Positions 50,990-59,646 of a stretch of DNA of 64,000 nucleotides are shown here, one piece after another. The notes below the pieces were generated by a model. That model did no database searches, was not told the DNA's origin, and saw nothing but the letters and a program-made list of their open reading frames with translations. The stretch comes from JAYEIA01 sp964472505 (GTDB taxonomy: Bacteria; Bacteroidota; Bacteroidia; Bacteroidales; JAADGE01): the NCBI GenBank assembly GCA_964472505.1, contig CAYYQW010000001.1, positions 1 to 64,000 of the forward strand. Direction: 5' to 3'. How positions within the stretch are numbered: the first letter of the stretch is position 1; the number at the start of each line of letters is the position of its first letter. The translations under genes were made by a program, and so were the position numbers.

Positions 50990-52084
50990 TTATACCGTTT
51001 TAAATTTTATGGAAAATATCGTCTCATTCTCCGAAGTATTCGTAAAATTGTAGGTGAATTCATTATCTGAAAAACGGGCAATTTCAAGAATTCCCAAGCC
51101 GCCTTCATTGTCATCAGACAAATGTGAATTAGCTAATTTCTTCTTATACATTTCCTCAATTTTAGGTATATCGGCTGATTTTACTTCTTCTAACAAAGTT
51201 TTTAACTTTCGATAGTTTTCGGAGCTCACATAATTGCAACATTCAATATAATACGCTTCATTATCAATACTGAGTGCAAACATACCTTTCTTGAAACCGT
51301 TTATCGCTTTGCCGTGTTTTGATACATTCTGCAAAATTTCTATAACGGCAATAATGTTTTTCAAGCTGTCGGGATCAATTTCATTTCCTTTCAAAAAGTT
51401 AGTATTCAACATTTCGATAATGCTTGAATTTGTGCTGCTCGAAAAATCACCTTTATACAATAAAATAATATTTTTCTCGGCTAATTTTTTGTACACTTCT
51501 TCAATCTGCCGAATGCTAACTTTGTGTTCCTTTACATTTGTATCTGTTATAGCTTCCAAACTAAGAACCACTAAAGAAAATTTCTCGGATAAAGGAATGA
51601 AGTGTTGCTTTAGGGGTAAACCCGACTTTCTTACCATTTCAATAATTCCCAAGCCGGCTCCGCCTTTTTCCGACATTTCGGATGATTTGAGCAACTTGCG
51701 TTTGAGTATTTTCAGTTCATCAGCGCTAAGCGAATTTACATTTTCAATAAACTGCGCCAATTCATCTGCATCTGAATTTTTTATAACATTCGCCGATGAA
51801 ATTACAATACGATCAGTCAAAACAGATACCTGAAAGAAATCTTTGCTTAACTCCAAGCCCGGTTCCTTACATTTTTCCAAAAGGCCATGCCTAACCACAT
51901 TTTGAAAGCTTTCTGCAATTAAAAACGAAGTGCGTTTGGAAAGCTTCTTTAAGCCGTCTTGCTTTGCAACAAATTCTTCGGCCAAATCGATGAGCATTGC
52001 CGTAATTTTATCACTAAATACGCCAAAATATGTCAATGATGTTTTTTCATCGCTAAAACATTCAACTAAGTTGTGCATAAGCAT
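50990..52084 (-). CDS. SiaB-like protein kinase with two tandem ATPase-fold domains (DUF6272)
   Basis: 364 residues. Two copies of a SiaB/DUF6272 GHKL-type kinase domain lie in tandem. Domain 1 (about 1-185) has the N-box-like FLIAESFQNVVRHG and the G-box-like EKGGAGLGIIEMVRKSG. Domain 2 (about 190-364) has VIEILQNVSKHGK and NEGGLGILEIARFS. Single-domain SiaB proteins are about 180 residues, so this looks like an internal duplication or fusion. It presumably phosphorylates the SiaC encoded next. ATG at 52084 or 52078 are both possible. No SiaA phosphatase or SiaD cyclase is adjacent. Confidence 0.75.
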   Translation of the reverse strand: MLMHNLVECFSDEKTSLTYFGVFSDKITAMLIDLAEEFVAKQDGLKKLSKRTSFLIAESFQNVVRHGLLEKCKEPGLELSKDFFQVSVLTDRIVISSANVIKNSDADELAQFIENVNSLSADELKILKRKLLKSSEMSEKGGAGLGIIEMVRKSGLPLKQHFIPLSEKFSLVVLSLEAITDTNVKEHKVSIRQIEEVYKKLAEKNIILLYKGDFSSSTNSSIIEMLNTNFLKGNEIDPDSLKNIIAVIEILQNVSKHGKAINGFKKGMFALSIDNEAYYIECCNYVSSENYRKLKTLLEEVKSADIPKIEEMYKKKLANSHLSDDNEGGLGILEIARFSDNEFTYNFTNTSENETIFSIKFKTV

Positions 52085-52281
52085 TAATTTAAAAAGAGCC
52101 GGAAAGAGCCAAAAACAGCATATTATCAAGTTGTTGTGTGTTTTGCTAATGACTTTTTATAATGCCGGTGCTATATTTTTTTCGGTAATTATCTTAAACA
52201 AATCTACAAAAACCAATCCGAAACAAACCATAAAAATGCTTTGAAATTTCGTTTTTGATGATTTAATAAATAATGAAAAAA

Positions 52282-52306
52282 TCGTGCCGCATTTATCGCG
52301 GCACGA
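52282..52306. repeat. Hairpin of the TCGTGCC family downstream of the DPP gene
   Basis: TCGTGCCGC (52282-52290) and GCGGCACGA (52298-52306) form a 9-bp stem. It resembles the 3805-3829 hairpin and lies 13 nt after the 3' end of the peptidase gene on the minus strand. Confidence 0.5.
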
Positions 52307-52318
52307 AAGTGTAAAACC

Positions 52319-54517
52319 TTATTTTTCCAACAAATTTTCTTTCCAAAAATCAAGCATCATAGTATAGAGGTGGTGGCGCGTGTTACCCCCGTATATGCCG
52401 TGATTTCTGTTGGTGTATTCATGCATTTGGAATTGCTTACCGGCTTGCACCAGCGCTTCAACAAATTCTTTCGTGTTTTGAAGATGCACATTATCATCTG
52501 CCGTTCCGTGAACAATGAGCAGTGGGTCTTCCAATTTACTTACAAAATTTATTGGGGAATTATCATCGTAACCTCCGTCGTTTTCTTGAGGTGTGCGCAT
52601 AAAGCGTTCGGTATATACGGTATCATAATACCTCCAATTGGTAACCGGCGCCACGGCAATTCCGGCAGCATAAGTATCGGCACCTTTGGTAAGGCAAAGC
52701 AAGGTTTCGAAACCGCCGTAGCTCCAACCCCAAAGGCCTATTTTATCAGACTTAACATAATCTAATGATTGCAAATATTTGGCAGTTTCAATCAAATCTA
52801 TGGTTTCATATTTACCAAGTTCCAAATAAGTCTGTTTTCTGAAATCTTCGCCTCGTGCACCGGTACCGCGCGGATCAACACCCACTACGATAAACCCTTC
52901 CTGAGTCAATAAATTATCCCAACCAAAGCTCCAACTGTCGGTTACGGTTTGGGATGCCGGGCCGCTGTATTGTGTTACAATCACCGGGTATGTTTTATTT
53001 TCATCAAAATTAGGCGGTTTTACCATAAATGCGTTTAATTCCACACCTTCGGAGGTTTTAAAGGTGAAGAATTCTTTATTTATTCCGCCGTATGCTTCGG
53101 TTTTTTCCAAAAGCGCTCCGTTTTCTTTAAGTACACGCACCAATTTTCCGTCGCCCGAATGTAAACTTACTTGAGTCGGGGTTTTACTGTTTGAAAAATA
53201 ATTGATGAAATAACTAAAATTATTGCTGAATGCGGCTCGGTTAGTTCCGGTTTGTTCGGTTAGTTTAGTCAATTTTCTGCCGTTTAATTTCACGCTGTAT
53301 ATCTCGCGACGCAGCGGCGAATCTTTAGCTGCGGCAAAATATAAGCGTTCATTTTCGGCATTGTAGCCGTAAAAATTTGTCAAATCCCATTTGCCTTTTG
53401 TAATTTGTTCTTCGTAATTCGGATAGGATATTTTATGCATATACAAATGCCGGTATCCGTCTCTTTCGGATGTTACGGTAAATCGGTCGCCGTCATCAAA
53501 GAAATATACATTATCCAAAAAAGCTTCTTCTATATAGCGTTTGTTTTCTTCCTTAAAAAACAGTTCCGTTTGGCCGTTTGATATGTTGGTTTCCAACAAT
53601 TCCAATTCATTCTGCAGCCGGTTTAAACGGAATATGGCCAAATTTCCGGAAGATTTTATCGGGCGTATGCGCGGGATATAAATGTCAGTCTCTTCACCAA
53701 TATCGCAAGTTATGGTGTTTTCATTATCCAAATGATAAACGTGTACGCTGACAAGCGAATTGGCATCACCGGCTTTGGGGTATTTAAAGATATAATACTC
53801 CGGATACAAAGCATTTTCATTTTTTTGGGGAGAAAGCCCGGCGTATATGGGCATTCCGAACATGGGAACTTCGGATTCGTTAAATTTTACAAAAGCCAAA
53901 CTTTTACTGTCGGGCATCCAAGTATAAGCCTGATTGTAACCAAATTCTTCTTCATACACCCAGTCTGGAATACCGTTTATTATTTTATTGTATTCACCGT
54001 CGGTTGTAATTTGACGTTCTTCGCCGGAAGACAAAAATTTAATAAAAATATTGTTGTCTCGCACAAAAGCTACTTTTTCGCCGTCGGGGGAAAATGAAGC
54101 CACTTGCTGCGAGCCGTTTTCGGAAAGCGGCTCAACGGTTTTCTCGGAGGTATCGTAAATATAATAATCCGCAAAAAATGAATGTCTGTAAATACCTTCA
54201 CGATTGGTAAGCAAAAGTATTTTTGATTCATCGGCATTGAAATGATAATCGGAAACACGGCCTATTTCCAAGTCAGAAGTATTCACAATAAGGCTGACAC
54301 GCTCGCCGGTTTCGTAGGCAAATTTTTCTAACTCACCGGATCGGTTCAAGGTGGTGTAATGTTCTCCGTCATTCATGGAGCGCAAACCGTAAACCGATTC
54401 GCCGTAAAACGCATAATTGCGCCACAAATCATCAATGGTTATTTTTTTATAATCCTCCTGAGCAAAGCCACTCGACAGGAAGAAAAAAGCGGAAAGTAAA
54501 AGCAATGTTTTTTTCAT
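52319..54517 (-). CDS. Dipeptidyl peptidase IV-like S9 serine peptidase
   Basis: 732 residues from the ATG at 54517, with signal peptide MKKTLLLLSAFFFLSSGFAQ. An N-terminal beta-propeller contains the DPP IV Glu motif (DWVYEEEFGYNQAYTWMPDS). The C-terminal alpha/beta-hydrolase has Ser599 in GWSYGG, the Asp in VHGTADDNVHLQN and the His in NRNHGIYGG. It removes N-terminal dipeptides, typically Xaa-Pro, in the periplasm. It starts 12 nt after the DUF4143 ATPase gene on the same strand. Confidence 0.92.
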   Translation of the reverse strand: MKKTLLLLSAFFFLSSGFAQEDYKKITIDDLWRNYAFYGESVYGLRSMNDGEHYTTLNRSGELEKFAYETGERVSLIVNTSDLEIGRVSDYHFNADESKILLLTNREGIYRHSFFADYYIYDTSEKTVEPLSENGSQQVASFSPDGEKVAFVRDNNIFIKFLSSGEERQITTDGEYNKIINGIPDWVYEEEFGYNQAYTWMPDSKSLAFVKFNESEVPMFGMPIYAGLSPQKNENALYPEYYIFKYPKAGDANSLVSVHVYHLDNENTITCDIGEETDIYIPRIRPIKSSGNLAIFRLNRLQNELELLETNISNGQTELFFKEENKRYIEEAFLDNVYFFDDGDRFTVTSERDGYRHLYMHKISYPNYEEQITKGKWDLTNFYGYNAENERLYFAAAKDSPLRREIYSVKLNGRKLTKLTEQTGTNRAAFSNNFSYFINYFSNSKTPTQVSLHSGDGKLVRVLKENGALLEKTEAYGGINKEFFTFKTSEGVELNAFMVKPPNFDENKTYPVIVTQYSGPASQTVTDSWSFGWDNLLTQEGFIVVGVDPRGTGARGEDFRKQTYLELGKYETIDLIETAKYLQSLDYVKSDKIGLWGWSYGGFETLLCLTKGADTYAAGIAVAPVTNWRYYDTVYTERFMRTPQENDGGYDDNSPINFVSKLEDPLLIVHGTADDNVHLQNTKEFVEALVQAGKQFQMHEYTNRNHGIYGGNTRHHLYTMMLDFWKENLLEK

Positions 54518-54529
54518 GATATACATTTT

Positions 54530-55894
54530 TTAAGCGTTATGATTTTTATTAACAAAATTCAAAAAATAATCAAGATAAGGTTTTAATTTTAAAGTAAGAA
54601 AATAGGGTAAATTCATTAAATAAAAGGATTTTCCGGCTATGGTTTTTGCCTGCTGAATACTAAAGTCTCCGCCAAAAATTCTTACGCCCAAATTATGTTC
54701 GGCTCTGTCCATAAACTGATGCAAAGAGCGCAATCGGCCGGTGGTTCCCGATTTCACTTCTACGGGAATAAGTTTTCCTTTGTGGGATATGATAAAATCC
54801 ACTTCGGCGCTTGATTGTTTTTTCTCGCGCACCCAAAAATGCAAATTAGCAAGCGGACTGTCATAAACAGTTTTAAGCTGCTGAGCGGTAATATGTTCGG
54901 CAATCCTTCCTTTGTACACATCTTGTATCTCGGATGCCGAAAATAAGTCGTGCTGAATGCCTGCAAAATAGTTAATAAAACCCGTATCAAGCACTTGAAG
55001 TTTGGGCGATTTCTTTTTATCGGCCACTATCGGAAGCTCAACAGCGGTGGTCGGATATATGAGACTCAGCAGGTGGGTTTTCTCCAAAATTGCAATGGCC
55101 TCTGCCACTTCCCGCGATTGATAATTTGATTTTGCAAAATTATTGAATTTTATTCTGTTTCCGGCTTCCAAAAAAGCATTGCGAATAATATGCCTGAGAA
55201 TTTTTGCTTCTTTTTCCGAATCGGCATATTTCTCCACATCATCAAGATATGATACAATTAATGCTTCGTACAGGCGACTAAGTTGCAAAATATCTCGCGT
55301 TTGGGCATATTTTTTTACTATCTCGGGCATTCCGCCTGTGAGCACATACAAATGAAATAAATCTCGCAGTTTGTTGAATGCATAATCCGGAAAAGGAATC
55401 TGACTGAGAATATCTGCTGCCGATGTTTCATCCACAGCCCGCAGAAATTCATCAAAAGAGAAAGGCTGCAAATACAAATACTCCACCCTGCCGACGGGAA
55501 AATGAATGTCTGCATCGAATACCGTTTCAAGCAGTGAACCGGCCGCAATGACATACAAATCGGGGCTTTTTTCGTAAAAATACCTCAGCTGTTTAACGGA
55601 TTTTGCCGAATATTGAATTTCATCGATGAATATCAATGTTCGTCTGCCCTCTCGCCGGCTGTTTTTATAAAAGAATATGGCTGTTAAGAGTTTGTCGAAT
55701 ACCTCGTTGCTTTCAAAAATATCGGCATCTTGCGGTTCTTCCAAATTCAGATAGATGTATTGATCAAAATCTTTGGCAAAACCGTTTACCAGTGTTGTTT
55801 TACCTACCTGTCTTGCACCTCTTATAATCAGGGGTTTTCGGTCGTTTCGTTTCGCCCATTCTTTTAAGTTTTCAGTGGCTTTTCTGTAGAACAT
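54530..55894 (-). CDS. AAA ATPase with DUF4143 (AAA_14 family)
   Basis: 454 residues. Walker A is IIRGARQVGKTTL (26-35), Walker B is LIFIDEIQ, and sensor 1 is VIAAGSLLE. A winged-helix-like middle follows, then DUF4143 with its nuclease-like core, FWVREKKQSSAEVDFIISHKGKLIPVEVKSG (D...E-x-K pattern). The family is widespread and mobile in Bacteroidota. Its function is not settled, with defence, toxin-like or regulatory roles suggested. Three 33-bp-spaced direct repeats lie directly before the start codon. The DPP gene follows 12 nt downstream and may be read through. Confidence 0.88.
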   Translation of the reverse strand: MFYRKATENLKEWAKRNDRKPLIIRGARQVGKTTLVNGFAKDFDQYIYLNLEEPQDADIFESNEVFDKLLTAIFFYKNSRREGRRTLIFIDEIQYSAKSVKQLRYFYEKSPDLYVIAAGSLLETVFDADIHFPVGRVEYLYLQPFSFDEFLRAVDETSAADILSQIPFPDYAFNKLRDLFHLYVLTGGMPEIVKKYAQTRDILQLSRLYEALIVSYLDDVEKYADSEKEAKILRHIIRNAFLEAGNRIKFNNFAKSNYQSREVAEAIAILEKTHLLSLIYPTTAVELPIVADKKKSPKLQVLDTGFINYFAGIQHDLFSASEIQDVYKGRIAEHITAQQLKTVYDSPLANLHFWVREKKQSSAEVDFIISHKGKLIPVEVKSGTTGRLRSLHQFMDRAEHNLGVRIFGGDFSIQQAKTIAGKSFYLMNLPYFLTLKLKPYLDYFLNFVNKNHNA

Positions 55895-55897
55895 TGC

Positions 55898-55982
55898 ACA
55901 AAGTAAGGGTTATTTTATTGAAATTCATACACAAAGTAAGGGATAATTTCTCAGAAATCCAATACAAAGTAAGGGTTATTTT
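55898..55982 (-). promoter_or_regulatory. Three direct repeats with exact 33-bp period upstream of the DUF4143 ATPase gene
   Basis: ACAAAGTAAGGGTTATTTT occurs at 55898-55916 and 55964-55982, with a three-mismatch variant (GGATAATTT end) at 55931-55949. Starts are exactly 33 bp apart, about three helical turns. On the minus strand each contains TTACTTTG, one mismatch from TAnnTTTG. The first repeat ends 3 nt before the ATG. They may be operator sites or repeated promoter elements for autoregulation. Confidence 0.6.
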
Positions 55983-56166
55983 TTGCTTACGATATAAACC
56001 GGTAAAAGCTTTGCATAAAACAAAAGCATTTTTCAGGTGAACACCTACACAGTTATAACTTTCGAATCGCTTATAGGCTATGTAAACAACTAATAAAAAA
56101 GATTGGTCGAAGGTCTTTTTGATTTTTTTTTTTTACTTTTATCTTTCAGAAAAACACAAGCAAAGC

Positions 56167-58626
56167 ATGAAAAATCTCGAATTGGAACTGGCCTATAAGT
56201 ATGTACAACTCACCAATGAGAACATCTTTCTGACCGGAAAAGCCGGCACGGGAAAAACGACTTTTCTGAAGTCCTTGACGCATAAACTCAATAAGCGCTC
56301 GGTGGTTGTGGCTCCTACGGGTGTAGCCGCCATTAATGCGGGCGGTGTAACCATTCATTCGTTTTTTCAATTGCCTTTCGGCCCCATTATTACCGAAAAA
56401 GTGGCCGGGCATAAAATTGATAATCCCAACTTCAAACAAAAATTCAACCGACAAAAAATTAAGATTATCAAAACTCTGGATTTATTGATTATTGATGAGA
56501 TATCCATGGTGCGTGCCGATATGCTGGATGCCGTAGATGAAGTATTGCGACGCTATAAAAATCCGTATCGGGCTTTCGGCGGAACACAATTGCTGATGAT
56601 TGGCGATATGCAACAATTGGCTCCGGTGGTAAAGCGTGAAGAATACAGTTATTTGGAACCTTACTATAAATCCATGTTTTTCTTCAACAGCCATGCGCTC
56701 AGAGAAAGCAAACCCGTAACCATAGAGTTGAAACATATTTATCGTCAGGAAGATAACAGCTTTATAGAAGTGCTCAACGAAGTGCGCGATAACAAGCTGA
56801 GCCGCGAGTCCTACGATATCCTGCACAGCCGCTTCCTACCCGATTTTAAACCCGATGAAAAAGACGGCTACATCACCCTTTGCACCCATAACCGAACGGC
56901 CCATGCCATAAACAGCGAAAAACTGAGCCGGCTGAAAGCTAAAACCAAAACTTTTGAAGCCGAAGTAAAAGGAAAATTCCCGGAACATGCCTACCCCACC
57001 GATTATAATTTGAAGCTGAAAAGCGGCGCACAAGTCATGTTCGTTAAAAACGACAGCGCTCGCGAAAAACGTTATTTTAACGGAAAAATCGGCATTATAA
57101 CCGGCTTTGAAGATGAGCGCATAAAAGTGAAATGCGAAGGCAATTACGATGTCATAGAATGCTTGCCCGAAACTTGGGAGAATATCCGATACACCATTAA
57201 TCCGGAAACGAAGGAAATTGAAGAAGAATTTATCGGCTCGTTTACCCAGTATCCGCTGCGTTTGGCTTGGGCGGTAACCATTCATAAAAGCCAAGGACTT
57301 ACTTTTGATAAAGCCGTAATTGATGCCGCCGATGCCTTTGCACACGGGCAAACTTATGTGGCGCTGAGCCGCTGCAAAACACTTGAGGGCATGGTTTTAA
57401 GCTCAAAAATATCAGAATCGGCTATTATTTGTGATGAAGAAGTAGTTAATTTTAATCAGAAAAACCGCGAAAATGAGCCAAGCCCCGATGACCTGAAAAA
57501 ATCCATATATCAATATCAAAAAGCACTGCTTACCGAACTGTTTAACTACCGGCAACTGCAGTACCGACTCAATGCTTTGGAAAAACAGCTTAAAGAATCT
57601 GCGACAAGCATTTCGGGAACGCTCGGGCAGAAAATTTATGATATCAATAAAAACGCACTGCCTGAAATTACCAAAACAGCCGGAAGTTTCTTAAAGCAGG
57701 TCAATAAAATTCTGCAAGATAATCCCGATGTCGAAAACAATCCACAATTGAAGGAGCGCCTTGAAAAAGCCGGGAACTATTTCATGCAATTTCATAAGGA
57801 AAAAATAATTGAAGCCATTGAGGCAGGCACTTTCGACACCGACAATAAGGCCGTGAGAAAAGCCATTGAAGACAGGCTCAACGCCGTTAATGAAAGCTTG
57901 CATGTAAAGCAAAAGTGCCTGAAAGTCTGCACCGAAGGTTTCAGTACCGATGAATACGTCAGCACGCGAGCCAAAGCTTTATTGGAAAAACCGGAAAAAC
58001 AGAAAGCCGCCGCTCAACCGAAAGAAATTGAAACCAAATACCCGGCACTGTATGCCAAACTCAAAGCCTGGCGCCTTGAGCAAGCCGAAACCGAAAATGT
58101 ACCGCTTTTCCAAATCCTGCCCAACCACAGTTTGGCGGAAATTACAGAAAACTTGCCGGTTTCTTCGGCACAGCTGAAAAAAATAAAAGGCATCGGTAAG
58201 AAAAAACTGGCATTATACGGTGAAACACTTTTAAACATGGTGGAAACCTTTTGCAGCGAAAACCATATTGAACCCGACAGAACCGAACCCAAAATAAAAC
58301 AAACAACCAAAAAAAGCAATGCCGAAAAAAGTTTTGAAATGTACAAGGCCGGCAAAAGCATTGAAGAAATTGCCAAAGCGCAAGACTTTGTAATTTCAAC
58401 CATTGAAAATCATTTGGCCAAATATGTGGAAAGCGGCGAATTGGCTGTAAATGAATTTGTGAAAGCCGAGATTTTAGAGCAAATCTCCGATTATTTCCAA
58501 CAACAGCCGGACAGCGGCCTGCGCGATGCTAAAGATGCTCTGGATGAATCGATTACATGGTCGGATTTACGTTTCGTGCAAAAACATTTGTCGTATTTGG
58601 AGAAGAAAACAGAGGAGAATGAATAG
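56167..58626 (+). CDS. PIF1-like helicase with HRDC and helix-turn-helix C-terminus
   Basis: 819 residues from the ATG at 56167 (MKNLELELAYKYVQLTNENI); an upstream Met would add 16 low-complexity aromatic residues. The superfamily 1 helicase core has Walker A GKAGTGKTTF (24-33), APTGVAAINAGGVTIHSFF, Walker B LLIIDEISMVRADMLD, and the C-terminal motif WAVTIHKSQGLTFDKAVID / YVALSRC. An HRDC-like domain is at about 622-692 (LPVSSAQLKKIKGIGKKKL). The tail is an HTH_40 domain with EEIAKAQDFVISTIENHLAKYV. It is a 5'-3' DNA helicase by family, with a role in replication or repair. Confidence 0.9.
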   Translation: MKNLELELAYKYVQLTNENIFLTGKAGTGKTTFLKSLTHKLNKRSVVVAPTGVAAINAGGVTIHSFFQLPFGPIITEKVAGHKIDNPNFKQKFNRQKIKIIKTLDLLIIDEISMVRADMLDAVDEVLRRYKNPYRAFGGTQLLMIGDMQQLAPVVKREEYSYLEPYYKSMFFFNSHALRESKPVTIELKHIYRQEDNSFIEVLNEVRDNKLSRESYDILHSRFLPDFKPDEKDGYITLCTHNRTAHAINSEKLSRLKAKTKTFEAEVKGKFPEHAYPTDYNLKLKSGAQVMFVKNDSAREKRYFNGKIGIITGFEDERIKVKCEGNYDVIECLPETWENIRYTINPETKEIEEEFIGSFTQYPLRLAWAVTIHKSQGLTFDKAVIDAADAFAHGQTYVALSRCKTLEGMVLSSKISESAIICDEEVVNFNQKNRENEPSPDDLKKSIYQYQKALLTELFNYRQLQYRLNALEKQLKESATSISGTLGQKIYDINKNALPEITKTAGSFLKQVNKILQDNPDVENNPQLKERLEKAGNYFMQFHKEKIIEAIEAGTFDTDNKAVRKAIEDRLNAVNESLHVKQKCLKVCTEGFSTDEYVSTRAKALLEKPEKQKAAAQPKEIETKYPALYAKLKAWRLEQAETENVPLFQILPNHSLAEITENLPVSSAQLKKIKGIGKKKLALYGETLLNMVETFCSENHIEPDRTEPKIKQTTKKSNAEKSFEMYKAGKSIEEIAKAQDFVISTIENHLAKYVESGELAVNEFVKAEILEQISDYFQQQPDSGLRDAKDALDESITWSDLRFVQKHLSYLEKKTEENE

Positions 58627-59110
58627 GAAGAATTTTTCGGAAATATTTATCCGTATATTTACCATAAATTTAAACACCGGCTTGATATTTAACAATTTAA
58701 AATACAAACAACACTCGGGCGCAAAAAGTATTTTCATACATGGGGTTTCAGAACTCACTAAATGAACAAATTTCCAAAAAAACAATCCCAATAAAAGAAT
58801 TAATTTTTACAAAGCGAACAAGAATTAATTTTCATAAAATCGCAGATATTCGTAATTTAATTTTGCTTGATTGGCTAAAGCCCTAATTTAACGGATTTTA
58901 TGATTCCGTAGCATAAATGCTACGGCTAATTAAAACTTGCAGGAAAATATTTAATAAATGTTATATCAAAATAAACACACCAGACTAAAACTCTATGACT
59001 TGCACCATAAAAACTACGCATTAATCGGATGAGACTTAAAACTGAACGCAATTTGGCAGTTTTTATATTTTTTAGCAATTTTGAGTCTGTTTAACCTGAA
59101 AAATATCAGC
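58627..59110. other. Intergenic region left of the small ORF
   Basis: About 480 bp, AT-rich. Apart from the 103-bp repeat (58874-58976) I see only ORFs with implausible composition. It marks the change from core genes to the polysaccharide locus. Confidence 0.4.
58874..58976. repeat. 103-bp REP-like repeat, right copy
   Basis: 100 of 103 positions match 78-180 by eye. The central palindrome CCGTAGCAT-AA-ATGCTACGG (58906-58925) is perfect here, which suggests this copy is the less decayed one. Same orientation as the left copy. Confidence 0.8.
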
Positions 59111-59245
59111 ATGGAGGCATTTTTGATGCGATACGTATTTATTGATTTTATTGCTTATATCTTATATTTTGCAATGATTATTTATATTGTGAAACAGCAT
59201 GATTCAAAAATTGTGGTTGACAAAGGGCAAAACGGAGAACAGTAA
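59111..59245 (+). CDS. Possible 44-residue single-pass membrane protein
   Basis: An open frame starting MEAFLMRYVFIDFIAYILYF, with one membrane helix (about 8-27). A polar tail rich in Lys, Asp, Gln and Gly follows and ends NGEQ. Hydrophobic core, positive flank and soluble tail are protein-like, unlike the surrounding sequence. There is no recognised family and no strong promoter. An internal ATG at codon 6 is an alternative start. It could be a real small membrane protein or a chance ORF. Confidence 0.35.
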   Translation: MEAFLMRYVFIDFIAYILYFAMIIYIVKQHDSKIVVDKGQNGEQ

Positions 59246-59646
59246 TTTAAGTTTTAGCATTTTATGCTAATTTCTTGATATATACTCTTTAATGCAGTAA
59301 ATATTATTTGCACAAAAGGTGAAACTCAAACATTCAGAATAACTTAAGCTCTCAAGAAACGGATCTTACATGTCTAAAAAACCGGTATTCAGAGGAGTTA
59401 AATCAAAAAAGTTGATTATAGTAACTCCAAAAATTATTTTTTGTAATTGCTTGTGTATTATAAATAAAATACTTACCTTTCGACATGTATCAACCTTAAA
59501 AATTCGCACTAATGTTACATAACTCAAAATCAGAAATTTACGAAAAATTAATTTTAATAATTTCGGGATGCATCAAAATTAAACACGAAATTATGATAGG
59601 TCAACCACTTGATGTACAGACAAATAACCTACTAAAGTAAAATCAG
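59246..59646. promoter_or_regulatory. Long leader of the C5-epimerase gene with possible promoter
   Basis: About 400 bp without a credible gene. TTG (59451-59453), 20 nt, TACCTTTC (59474-59481) is a one-mismatch promoter that would give a 5' leader of about 155 nt. Long leaders are common before Bacteroidota capsule operons. I see no named riboswitch or strong attenuator in it. Confidence 0.3.

Noticed and set aside
54530..55894. DUF4143 ATPase plus DPP IV as a defence system
   Set aside because: The 12-nt spacing suggests cotranscription only. DPP IV is a housekeeping periplasmic peptidase and no other defence gene is near.
55898..55982. The 33-bp-period repeats as a small CRISPR array
   Set aside because: Units are only 19 bp with 14-bp gaps, the middle unit is imperfect, no cas gene is near, and the repeats touch a start codon. 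A promoter/operator reading fits better.
58526..58765. Short ORF overlapping the helicase end
   Set aside because: It runs in another frame of the helicase gene and has basic, low-complexity composition with no protein-like pattern.
59246..59646. Riboswitch or attenuator in the long leader of the epimerase gene
   Set aside because: No known aptamer consensus and no strong mutually exclusive hairpins were seen.
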